Positions 12,898-23,045 of a DNA stretch of 64,000 nt are shown piece after piece. The notes beneath the pieces are model-generated. The model did not search any database. It was not told the DNA's origin and was given only the letters and a program-made list of their open reading frames with translations. The position numbers and the translations under genes were made by a program. This DNA comes from Carya illinoinensis (Eukaryota > Streptophyta > Magnoliopsida > Fagales > Juglandaceae), in the NCBI RefSeq assembly GCF_018687715.1, contig NC_056752.1, forward strand, positions 2,852,001-2,916,000, written 5' to 3'. The first letter of the stretch is position 1. Every line of letters starts with the position of its first letter.

Positions 12898-13560
12898 TAT
12901 TTTTTTTGCACTATACCTTTAAATAAATTAACAACATTAATATCTAACATAGTAATATACTATAGTTTAGTAATGTAATAATATTTGATTATAATATATA
13001 ATCAAGCATATATGTTAATTATATTATAGTGTTTGATATAATATAATATAATTAACCATACTACATCTAATATAATAGTCAAGTATATATATTAGCCTAT
13101 ATATAACATATATATGGTATCATGGCGTAGGGCCATCTGTAGTACTAGCATATATAGTGTTAAAATATTAGATTATAACTAAAATATAATATGATAATAT
13201 AATACTTTCTAGTATTACTGTACATACTATCATATATAGTGTAATCTATATTATTAGCATTTAGAGTGCATTCTAATTAAACTAAAACTAAAATATAATA
13301 TGTTAATATATTAAACTATATATAATATATATATATATACTATCATATATAGTGTCATCTATAGTACTAGAATAGAGAGTGTCATCTAATTAGCTTATAA
13401 CTAAAATATAATATGTTAATATATTAAACAAGTCATAACATGCATTTACTATAACATACATGTGATCTTTAATATCACATATATGTTATATAATACTATA
13501 ATGTAGAGAGCTCTATATGGTATACTATATTATACTACATCATATAACTTATACTATATA

Positions 13561-13609
13561 TAATATAATATAATATAATATAATATAATATAATATAATA
13601 TAATATAAT
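13561..13609. repeat. (TAATA)n microsatellite in an AT-rich stretch
   Basis: About ten tandem TAATA units. The surrounding 12900-13740 is very AT-rich, full of TATATA runs and short imperfect repeats, and holds no gene that I can recognise. Confidence 0.9.
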
Positions 13610-13739
13610 CTATTAAATGAAAATATAATATATACTATATTAAAAATAATAAACATAGTAATTATGAAAAATTATAATGATAATAAACAAATCTTTTAAT
13701 AATAATCGTACTTGGGCAATAAATTACAGTTAATACGTT

Positions 13740-16022
13740 CTAACGGTATTAACTTACCGTTCGAACGGTGTTGCATATATAAGTTGCCACGGACGTCATT
13801 TTCACGAAAGCCAAACGTGTGCATTTCGTACGTTCTTTGCCGTTAACCGTCCATCTCTGCCGTTCAACGCCGTCTTCGCCACCGTTAACAGTACCCACTT
13901 GAAGCCTCTTCCTCTACATACTGGTTTTCTTCTTTTTCAAAGCATTTTACCGTTTAGATTTAGGTTTTTGATGGATTATTTGTTTGAATTAGGATAAACT
14001 GATTTATCCATCAATACTCACCATAGATTTGCTTTAATCCTTTGTATGAATGTTTATTTAGGTTTCTATTTGATTTATTTTGGTAAAAAGTCCATGGAAT
14101 TGAAGGATTCCATGGATTTTAATGGCTGAGTAGACTCGGTTTGGAATCCCAAATTGATTCAAATACCGTTCGAACACTATAAACATTGTTCGAGCGGTAT
14201 TCACTAACTGTTTGAACGTTGATTTAGACATTCAAACGTTCAGGCCAAGTCGCACCTGTTCGACCGTTCATGTAAATAGCATTCGAATGGTATTCACTAA
14301 CCGTTTGAACGTTGTTTTAGATGTTCAAACGTTATGGCCAAGTGGCAACCCGTTCGACCGTTCATGCAAATGTTCGAACATTACAGTGACCGTTCGATCA
14401 CTATGTTGGGGTCTTCAAACGGTCAACGTTATACATTCGAACGTTGTTTATACGTTCAAACTGTACAGTTTTACTGTTCGAGCACTATTTTAGATGTTCG
14501 AACGGTTTAATTAATTTTATTAATATTTATTAATTTTTTTTTCCATATTATAGTTCCAATCAATTTTAATTAAAAATAATTTCTATATTATAATTAAATT
14601 AATGCCGTAATTTAAAAATATGTTTTTAATATTAATGTTTCTATTAATATTAATCACATTAATATTAAATAATGTGATATTATTTATTAAAAGTTATTTT
14701 GTTCACAATGTCTCACTTTATTAAATTGCTATTCATTTGAAAGTACTTGAATAGTTATTTAATGTATTTTTATTATTAGTGTTGTGTATCTAATTTTAAT
14801 TATAAATTTCAGGTTGATTATAATGTCTTCTTTTAGGGCAGGACGTAAGCGACGTAATCCTGGTGAGACTAGTAGTGGTCCAGTCAGGTATAGGACTGTT
14901 TCACTAGAGCGACCAGTGAAGATTTTTGATTTCCAGAGTCTTGTCTGGGAGGGTCATTCACTGCTATCAGTCTTCAGCGATCGTGGTTATGGACCTATCC
15001 TAGATGAGCGGGAGGAAACATGGAAGCCAGTCTCTTATATTGACATTGTTGCTGAGTTCTATAGAGAGCTCGGTAGTGCGAGCCCAGATGACGGAAGGGC
15101 CTCTCTCACGCAGCACAGGACACTCGAGACTGCGTCTTCACGGACATGTTCATGAACCGGTTGATTCTCAGAGAGATGCAGAGCCGGGAGATCATGGAGT
15201 ATCAGCTGCTGAGACATCTACACAGGCCGAAGCATTAGTAAACAATGTTACTTGTGAGGAGATGGCTAAGATCGTGCGTGCAGGGATCAGGGAACAGACA
15301 TCAGCGGTGATCGATGCAGTGCGTATGGAGATCCATTTTGCTGTGTCTATGCTTCATATACAGTTTGATACCATGTCTGCGATTCAAGTCACTATCAGTA
15401 CTCGACTGACACAAATAGAGGAATGTATAGCTGCAGTCGAGGAAGTGTGCAAAAACTTGGGGTCTTAATTAGTACCGTCTATCTTTTATTTTTATTTTTA
15501 TTTTTGTTTTAAGCATAGACAATATTTTGTGTTTTGTAAATTCTTTAACTATGAAATAGTATTATTTTATATTTTTCTGAACTAATTATTAATTTATATT
15601 ATTCCTTTTATTTAATTAATCAATTTCTTATAATTACTAGTTAATATAAATATAATTTTGCAAAAAAAAAAAAAAAAAAACTGGTCACCGTTTGACCCCT
15701 TCAGATCAAGTTTGAACCGTGCTAATGTATCATTCGAACGGTTAAATTTGGACGTTCGAAAGATGCATCAATTTCTCTCTAAAAAAATTTACTTAATGCG
15801 CCAAAATTATGTTCGAACGGTACAATTTATACATTTGAATGGTGAATCTTTAGTGTTCGAACGGTTAACTTATTAGGGACAAAATATTTCGTCCCTAACT
15901 AGACCGTTCAAACAGTTTTTTGGGAATGAAATGCATATTTCGTTCCAAAATCTAACCTTTTGGGATCATTTTCATTTCGTCCCAAAGCAAAATCATCCCA
16001 AAATCTCTTTTTTGTTGTAGTG
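13740..16022. mobile_element. CACTA-like transposon fragment with GTTCGAACG subterminal motifs
   Basis: The right edge ends TTTTGTTGTAGTG at 16022; its complement CACTACAACAAAA is a canonical plant CACTA terminus. Inside it is an alternating region of GGGAC/GTCCC-type words (15870-16005). Two clusters of TTCGAAC palindromes or degenerate forms (13740-14520 and 15690-15910) bracket the central part, as expected of subterminal transposase-binding repeats. A 93 bp unit is duplicated at about 14190-14380. No matching left CACTA terminus was found, so the left limit given is only where the motifs begin. No TNP2 or TNPA domain is present. Confidence 0.65.
14823..15468 (+). pseudogene. Degenerate ORF of unknown function inside the CACTA-like fragment
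   Basis: An ATG at 14823 opens a frame beginning MSSFRAGRKRRNPG, with a central segment containing FSDRGYGPILDERE and FYREL. That style resembles the domain often annotated as putative plant transposon protein in plant genomes; this is a resemblance only. Around 15090-15150 the plausible coding frame changes: the second frame gives a C-terminal part (AEALVNNVTCEEMAKIV through EECIAAVEEVCKNLGS, stop at 15468) with heptad-like spacing suggestive of a coiled coil. The change of frame suggests an indel or an unrecognised intron. The base composition is markedly more GC-rich than the flanks. I do not assign a function. Confidence 0.5.
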
Positions 16023-16987
16023 CATGATGGTCAGCGTGGCCAGGATGTATTTCTACTGTGAGTATATAGACAATTAAACATTAACCTCCTCATCCACATG
16101 ATGATGAGGCTAAACTTACAATATGCCTGCATGCAATAACCCCCTTTTGTGCACGATCGAGGACATGTCGACTGTGATCATGTGGCCAGATTTATTGGCC
16201 GCCACAAGTAAGTTGGGACATCATCATAAGCGTATGTAGTATTAGAATCTAATTCAAAAGAAAGGTGCAACCGAAGAAATAAAAGAAGGGAATATACAAA
16301 AGAATCTCCAAAGAGTTCGGCATTATATGCCAGTTGTGCTTTACATTTCGTCTGTCGCGCGCAGCTAGCCACGCATTAGAGGGTTTTTCTTTTCTTGAAT
16401 AGAATAGTAATTAATAATTAGAGGATGGAAATGAAATGCAGTCAAGCCACTATGACTTTTGCTGAGATTTTATAATTAATTATAAACAAAAGTCTTATGA
16501 GCTCATTATAAAGAGACCACATGCGGATCCTTTTTTAGATTTCATTAGCTGGATATTCCTTTAACAACATTGATGTATTATATCATGTAAAATATTACAG
16601 TGAGAAAAAGATTTTATAAATTGATGTAAATTTATATAATATATTAAATTTATTTTACAATAAGAATAATTTTATAATATGACATACATATTAAATACTT
16701 TTAATAGCTAAAATACTTTTGTTGTGTTTGCACATGGTTCCACTTGCTCCATGATCTCTAGATCTCTCCTGTGAACACTACAAATATCCCAGAGCTAAGG
16801 CTTCAAGCAGTTCATATGCTGAGGAGATTCATTTAAGTTTCTTGGAAACTTGCTTGCTTAGCAGGTATAACTCCAGTCTCTAGGCAACTACCTGCTTGCT
16901 TAATTTGCTGATTTGGTTCTCCCGAGCTCTCTCGCTCTCTCCTTGTATACGTATAATCAGTTGTCTTTCAATCTCTCAGCCCGATCC
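16023..16987. other. Intergenic region upstream of the first CEP gene
   Basis: About 1 kb between the CACTA-like terminus and the CEP start codon. It is AT-rich and contains no supported gene. The last 200 bases are CT-rich (GCTCTCTCGCTCTCTCC near 16925), as is common in plant 5' leaders. No unambiguous TATA box was identified. Confidence 0.6.
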
Positions 16988-17356
16988 ATGACTCAAAACA
17001 AAATTTTATTAATCTCTGCCTATCTTTTCTTTATTTTGATTTTCTCCCAAGAAACTCAGTTCATTGAGGGAAGGCGTTTGCTTGTAGGGAAGAAAAACGA
17101 GTTTCAAACGCTCCAAACTCATAATAAAATCCATGAAAAGGAAACTAATAAGCACGGAGGTAAGTTCCGTGATGATCATGACATGACCACGAGTGACACA
17201 ATTACTCATGAAGCCGTAGTACTATCTCCTCCTATAGCACCAACTGGTGAAGGTGTGGCGCCTCCCCCTCCGCCTCCAGCTCATGCCATGATCAATGACT
17301 TTAGGCCAATAGCTCCGGGTCACAGCCCTGGTGTCAGGCATTCCATTCATCACTAG
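16988..17356 (+). CDS. C-terminally encoded peptide (CEP) hormone precursor
   Basis: Encodes a 122-residue secreted precursor. Residues 1-20 are a hydrophobic signal peptide (MTQNKILLISAYLFFILIFS), followed by the FIEGRRL patch typical of CEP precursors, a variable acidic/basic middle, a proline run (92-97) and one CEP motif at residues 104-118, DFRPIAPGHSPGVRH (17297-17341), followed by SIHH and the stop. In known CEPs this 15-residue motif is cut out, hydroxylated on prolines and perceived by the leucine-rich-repeat receptor kinases CEPR1/CEPR2 in nitrogen-demand and root-growth signalling. The ATG at 16988 is chosen over the in-frame ATG at 16913 because it places the signal peptide at the N-terminus. 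The motif has VRH where VGH is common. The gene appears intact, without introns, like other CEP genes. Confidence 0.9.
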   Translation: MTQNKILLISAYLFFILIFSQETQFIEGRRLLVGKKNEFQTLQTHNKIHEKETNKHGGKFRDDHDMTTSDTITHEAVVLSPPIAPTGEGVAPPPPPPAHAMINDFRPIAPGHSPGVRHSIHH

Positions 17357-17391
17357 GCCAATTTCTTAGTCTTCCTGTATGTATATGCATG

Positions 17392-17395
<4 letters not shown>

Positions 17396-17429
<34 letters not shown>
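17396..17429. repeat. (TA)n microsatellite 3' of the CEP gene
   Basis: Pure TA run about 40 bases after the CEP stop codon, probably in or just after the 3' untranslated region. Confidence 0.95.
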
Positions 17430-17432
<3 letters not shown>

Positions 17433-18241
17433 CTCATTGATCATTGCATGTGCAGGAAATGACTTCATTATCTTAGTTTATATGTGTCATTAATAATGGT
17501 ATTGTGCTTCAATTTGCCAATTATGGATTTAAGGTTTTAGCTAGCTAAGATTGAATTTTCTTCTTGTTTCTTGTCGTAAAAAGAAAAAAACCTGTATTTT
17601 TATAGTTCTCGCTCTATTTAGTTATTTTGTAACTTTCGACAAGTGTCCATATGTACAATAAGACGTTGTAATTTGTGGCTTTTTGTCAATTTGTTGGGTT
17701 TTCAATGACATCTAGCTAATTATGCTGTTCTTCTTGCCTTCTTTTTTTTAAACCTTAATATTCTTTTATCAACACCCGACGTACATCATCAATCAGCACA
17801 AAAGGTTGCACTTTGCGATTGTATGTATGTAGGAAATTCCTAATTAATAATAAATATGAGTAAATTAAGGATAAAGCCATTTTGCCGCCCGGGCAGTATT
17901 ACTCAAGTGTACCGTTTGAGAAAAATATATATATATATATTTTACTTAGTGATTAAGAAATGGATTTTAAGTGTATTAGTATATATTTTTTTGTTTAATG
18001 ATTAAGAAAGTGATTAAAAAATTATGAAAAAAAAAAAAATTTATACTAGGCGGTAAGCCCAACGTTAAGGGTGAGGCGGCAGAGTAACCCCACCCTTAAA
18101 TTAATGTTCGAATCGGGTTGATCTCACTTAGGCAGCCAAAGGTAATTAAACAATTAATTAATATTTGAGAGTCAAAATGTTACGGCGGACTCGCCCACCC
18201 ACTGATTTCATGGTTACTACGTACTCCTGAAAGCTAGCTAG
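17430..18241. other. Noncoding region 3' of the first CEP gene
   Basis: No gene seen. It contains A-rich and T-rich runs, a short TA tract near 17924-17940 and GCTAGCTAGC repeats just before the duplicated block at 18242. Confidence 0.5.
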
Positions 18242-18465
18242 CTAGCAACCATAACCTGAACTTGGTCAGAACCACCTCACTTAACATAGATCACCACGTC
18301 CGGCATGCAGTCAGTAACTCTTGGGCGCCTCTGATCACGTGCATGCACGATAACGTCGTCCTCCACGATCGGCCATAAACTTTAGCATATTTACATTAAA
18401 AAAATGACAGCTTGTATAAATACTACAGATCTAGATCAAATGCGCATGGCCAAGTATATAAATAC

Positions 18466-18500
<35 letters not shown>

Positions 18501-18624
18501 GGCGCGCGTGAGTGACCGGTAGCCTTGTTTTAGCCTAGAGATAGAGTACCTCATGATAATTCGCCCCTATTCCGGCATTAGTACTGTATCTAGAAGTAGT
18601 ATCAAGTTCTGTGTACGTACATGA
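18242..18624 (+). repeat. Duplicated noncoding block, copy A (partner at 63612-64000)
   Basis: Runs in the same order and orientation as the right edge of the window. Shared words include AGATCACCACGT, GGCATGCAGTCAGTAA, ACGATCGGCCATAAA, a 20-base TATA segment (GACAGCTTGTATAAATACTA), ATAATTCGCCCCTATTCCGG and TCTAGAAGTAGTATCAAGTT. The copies differ by substitutions and by microsatellite length, so the duplication is old. The block holds a TATAAATA box and may be promoter sequence. Its true right limit is unknown because copy B runs off the window. Confidence 0.9.
18413..18420 (+). promoter_or_regulatory. Candidate TATA box conserved in both block copies
   Basis: TATAAATA sits in the best-preserved part of the duplicated block, also at 63806-63813. 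Conservation between otherwise diverged copies makes a core-promoter role plausible. No transcript evidence is available. Confidence 0.4.
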
Positions 18625-18716
18625 TTCTTTTCTGGCTAATTATATCAGAAGGGTACCTCACTTTACCATGCATGCCGCATTAATGTAGCTAGCTAGCTAG
18701 ATGCATGTAGTAATGC

Positions 18717-18929
18717 ATGGCCTTTTTTCATTTGTTATTAAGCTGCATTTCCGGCCTTTTATTATTGTTCTGCCCCAACGTTAATGCTGTAGATCATCAG
18801 GATGTTTGCTCCGTGATGTTTTTAATCAGAATACTTCATGTTCTTTTATGTCTTTTGCATGGAAAAGTGTATATATCAATGGTGCTCAAGATCACATTTT
18901 TCTACTTATTTGAGGTAAATGCAAATTAA
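18717..18929 (+). CDS. Candidate small secreted protein, 70 residues, unsupported by homology
   Basis: The frame begins MAFFHLLLSCISGLLLLFCP, which looks like a signal peptide with a possible cleavage after NVNA near residue 24, followed by VDHQDVCSVMF and two further hydrophobic stretches. It lies about 300 bases downstream of the TATAAATA box in block A. It could be the first exon of a gene whose promoter is the duplicated block, or a chance frame in AT-rich DNA. I do not recognise a family. No partner frame can be checked because copy B ends at the window edge. Confidence 0.25.
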   Translation: MAFFHLLLSCISGLLLLFCPNVNAVDHQDVCSVMFLIRILHVLLCLLHGKVYISMVLKITFFYLFEVNAN

Positions 18930-21900
18930 CCCTAATTTGAAAACAATTAATTAATAATGGTGGTTTCAAAAAAAAAAAAAAAGGACAATTAAAGATAAGA
19001 AGCTAGCTAGTGCCCCGAACTTACACGATCGGGATTTGTATCTATCATGCCGCGCTCTTCTAATTAACTCAAGGCCAATGGATCGAGCATGTAAGTTAAT
19101 AAAGACGTCAAACAATTCACGGTAATCCACCTTAAACCTATGAATTCTCTCAAGAAGATTAGCAAGAATGAGGGCACTAAAATTTCTTTTTGTGAATAAG
19201 TGGAATATCGAAGAAATTAGAAATAAAAGAGAACTAAGTTCACAACATCATGAGTTGCCTAACGATCGAGCTAGACTTGCTCCTCAGAAATTTATCGAAA
19301 GAAAACCCTAAACAATCAGAATTTCTAAAAGAAAAATTAAAAAATGTGCCAACGTTAGATTCTTGTTCAAATGAAAGATATTTATCATGTATATTCCACG
19401 CACGTTTCGACATTTTTTTTTTTAATTTTTGCTAATATTTCAAAAATCACAAGCATACAACAAATTGATCAAATAAGATATTTGGATCTAACTCTTGATG
19501 CACATAACATAACAACTAGCTTCTAATTATTTGAGGAGACAAGACTAAAATTACAATTCTCTAATGATGAGTTCTTAAAGCACAAAGAACCGTACGTAGG
19601 ACTCTAATTCAGCCCAAAACTATTAAACTCCCTAGCTAGCTATTCCAATAAATCACAAGCTAGCGATTCCCTTATTTTGAAGATCAGGAGGATAAAACTA
19701 CAAGCTCTAATTCATGCTATCTGCTTCTTGAATTTTTGTCTACTTGAATTATATACATATCAAATTTCTGCTTACTTAACATGCTGTTAATGTAATTATG
19801 TTACTGTTTGGCGTTAACTTCCCTTAAGCCGATCGAATAAGCTCCATAGATCTCCAATATTCGAGGCCCCGGATCAGATGCGCCCACACACGACCTTAAA
19901 ATTACCCTATGCTTGCTATCTGTTCTTCTGTTTCCTATAAGATAGAGCACTTTTTTGACTCGTTTTGGATTTATTAAATATTGCACTCTAAAAGAGAGTC
20001 CCTCGCTTTCCAAGGGCTACCACACATATATAATTAATTACGAAGTGTTCATAATTCGAGCTAGCCATAATGGAGATATTGATGCATGGGGATCCAAAAC
20101 AGATGATGCTGAGCTGTAAGATTGCACCTTGATGGCGTTGAGATACCATGAGTTGGTAGATCAATGCAAAGGCGGGAATTGATTGTGATATGTTCCTAAT
20201 TGGGGCCGTTTTGAGTGCGTTTTAGTCTTTTGGCCATAAATTTGGCTACGGGCATCGGAATCACGCATAAGACCCCAATTTGGAAACTCTTTTTGGCGCG
20301 CACGCTGTCCACATCGAGCATGGCTCCACGTGCCATTTTTTCGACCTCAAATTCTGCTATTTTCTCCTCCGAATCACTAGAAAGTCATTTTAAACCTGAT
20401 TTGGGCCGAATTTTTTGCAGATTACTTATTTTATTTTGAATTTCAATTTGGAGTATTTTCGAGATTTTTCTATTTCTGACAAAATTCAGATAAACACGAT
20501 TTTTTGCTATAATAGTCTAGCTTGTGGACTAATTTTCGACATTGCTTAATTTGATAATATTTAGTTAAACCCTAGAGACTTTTCTCTCTTTGTTTTTGGA
20601 CAATTTTCTCCTGTTCTTCCCTATGAATCATCTATTGAAACTAGCCTGAAGGATAATCGCTATTCTGTCCGGCGTCAGATATTTTGGCTAGAAGTCAGCG
20701 CGTTCAAAGGACATTATATTGGTAATGCATTGATGTGCCTTTTGAATGGATGCATGCACCAGAACTGGCCGGGGACGTCTAGTGTCCAAAGTTAACGATG
20801 CACTTAATTGATGGCTGTTTGAACGGACGCTAGTCAAATTTTATTCAAATATATATCTGATTGCGTGCGTACCTCAAACATTGATCAGTGCCGGCCAATC
20901 GATTATATTGGTTCAAATTTCAACTCTTCCTTATGATCCAATTGCATGTGCGCATATGCTGCATGTCATGTGGACTTTTCGAAATTGTGTGGCACTGTTC
21001 TATTATTCCCTCATGTTAATTAGTTTCCTGAAATGCTGATTAAAAATTCATTAATAGAACGTTAATGTTCATCTCCCGTCTATATGCTGATGATTGGAGG
21101 ACTTTTGGTATGCATGTTATATTTGTTTTTAACCCTAATTTACGAGCTGCGCACATTTAGTTTCGGCAATTAATTGCATATATATATGCATGGTTACAAG
21201 CTTATTCAATGTAAAAAACATCTGAACAAAACCATAGGAAATATCTTTCTAATTTCTGTTCATGTCTACAATTAATATTATTTTTTCAGCTACCAATTAA
21301 TCAAACATTCTATTCTTGCATAATGCGAGCTCAGCTGTGCAGCTAAATCCTTCACGTTTCAACCTGTACGTAAGCCTGAGATATATTGTATTAATAGTAC
21401 TATCTCATACTCTCCATGATAAACTCAAGCTCTGCTCCAAGAGCCACACATGAAGAAACATCTGAGTTCTTAATTTTTTACCTCGTACGTTCCATGTCAT
21501 GTGTTGTCTTGGTAGAAGAAAAGCTATATAGTATTTCAGAGTACTGTGCAGTATTATGACATAACGATATATATACGTACATGCATGGCAGCCATGAGAG
21601 TCTGCAGACAAAAAGATCGAATAGGTCCTAGACTTTTGGAAAGATCTTTCAGAAGATCTTAATTAACCGTTGGGATTCAAAATACTTCATAGAAATTCTC
21701 TCTCTCTTTCCACCGGATCAGTCACTATCAAAATACGACGTTGCACGTTCTAGCAGCCTAGCCTGTTGCATTTTATTAAACTAAGCAATAAAGATCGCAC
21801 ATCCAACGTTGCTCGTGCACTACAGCCTAGCTAGCACAACATAGAATCAAATTCTGTTTGTTCTTTACAGCAGCATATTAAATATCTCTCAGATCAGTGG

Positions 21901-22965
21901 GAGGATTATTACTCTTCCCCAGTTCCAGGAGCCAACCAGTACGCTGAAGCCCTTTTTACAGAATTCTTTATAATTTTCAATGCCATACTAAATGGACGGC
22001 GGGGGTTGAGGCAAACCACTTAGTAGTTTCATCATTTGCTTGATTTTGACTTGTTCGACAACAAATTAAAAGTAATCGATGTCGTCTTATTTTCTGATCA
22101 CAAAGGACTGGAAGTGGTCGGGCCTCCAATGGGGTTGGTGACTGCGCGCATGTGGTTGTGCATCCATTCGGGCATTTGACTTTTTCTAATTCTTGACCAT
22201 GATTTTTCCGTTTTCTAATGAAAGCATGGAAACTAGCCATTGACACACAGAACCCATTGATACGAAGGAGTATTATTGCTTACATATATATTTATATATG
22301 TTATCCCCTACTCCACGTGCAACAAGAATCGATTGCTAGCTCGTGAAGTCGTACTGCATCCATCAGTCCAAAGTTATTGGTCAGATCCGATTTGGTCCAA
22401 AAATCTTTAACAATAGTGATCGGTAGTACTTGTTTATTCAAAGGAAATAATAATACATTTCGGAATCCGCATTCGATGGTTATCATGGATTGCACGTGTA
22501 GAAACCAAAAGGATGCATGGTTTGCAGCAGAAATGATGCATGTTAGAGAACCATTAAAAGAGACATGCATGACATCGGAGTCCTCGCATCTAGATTCCGT
22601 GACGAGTACTGTTTATATGAATGAGTCCATTCAGCTATATTTAATATCCCCATATTTTTAAGTTTTTCGGAAAGTAATTAAAGTTCTTGTAATTTTGTTA
22701 TCAATATAATATTGCGGCCTCTAGAATGAAAAAGTCTCAACTAATCATGATACTACCAAGTGAAGAGTCAAACCAGCTAAACCTGGAAAGACAAACATAT
22801 ATTTGATCACTCATGACAACTTAAATTTGGTCAAATTTTGGCTTTTATAGGAACCACCCGACATTAATAAAAACATGCATTTTCCATGATCCGTGTTGAA
22901 TTAATCATTCACTTTTTTACACGTTAGCTAGCTAGCTAGACCGATATTAGTGCTTATATAATTTA

Positions 22966-22999
<34 letters not shown>

Positions 23000-23040
23000 C
23001 GGCCGTTGATGAGTAAAGTCTTGTATGCAATTGGCTTAAT
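18930..23040. other. Approximately 4.1 kb intergenic region without a supported gene
   Basis: Contains a poly-A run near 18967-18982, GCTAGCTAGC words, a TA microsatellite near 22977-23000 and unremarkable AT-rich sequence. Short frames on both strands (for example 21977-22246 minus, 22377-22661 plus) show no recognised domain. I see no terminal repeats or LTR boundaries here. Confidence 0.5.
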
Positions 23041-23045
23041 TATAT

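Noticed and set aside
21977..22661. Frames of 89-94 codons on both strands in the intergenic region
   Set aside because: No recognisable motif. Opposite-strand frames overlap, as expected by chance.
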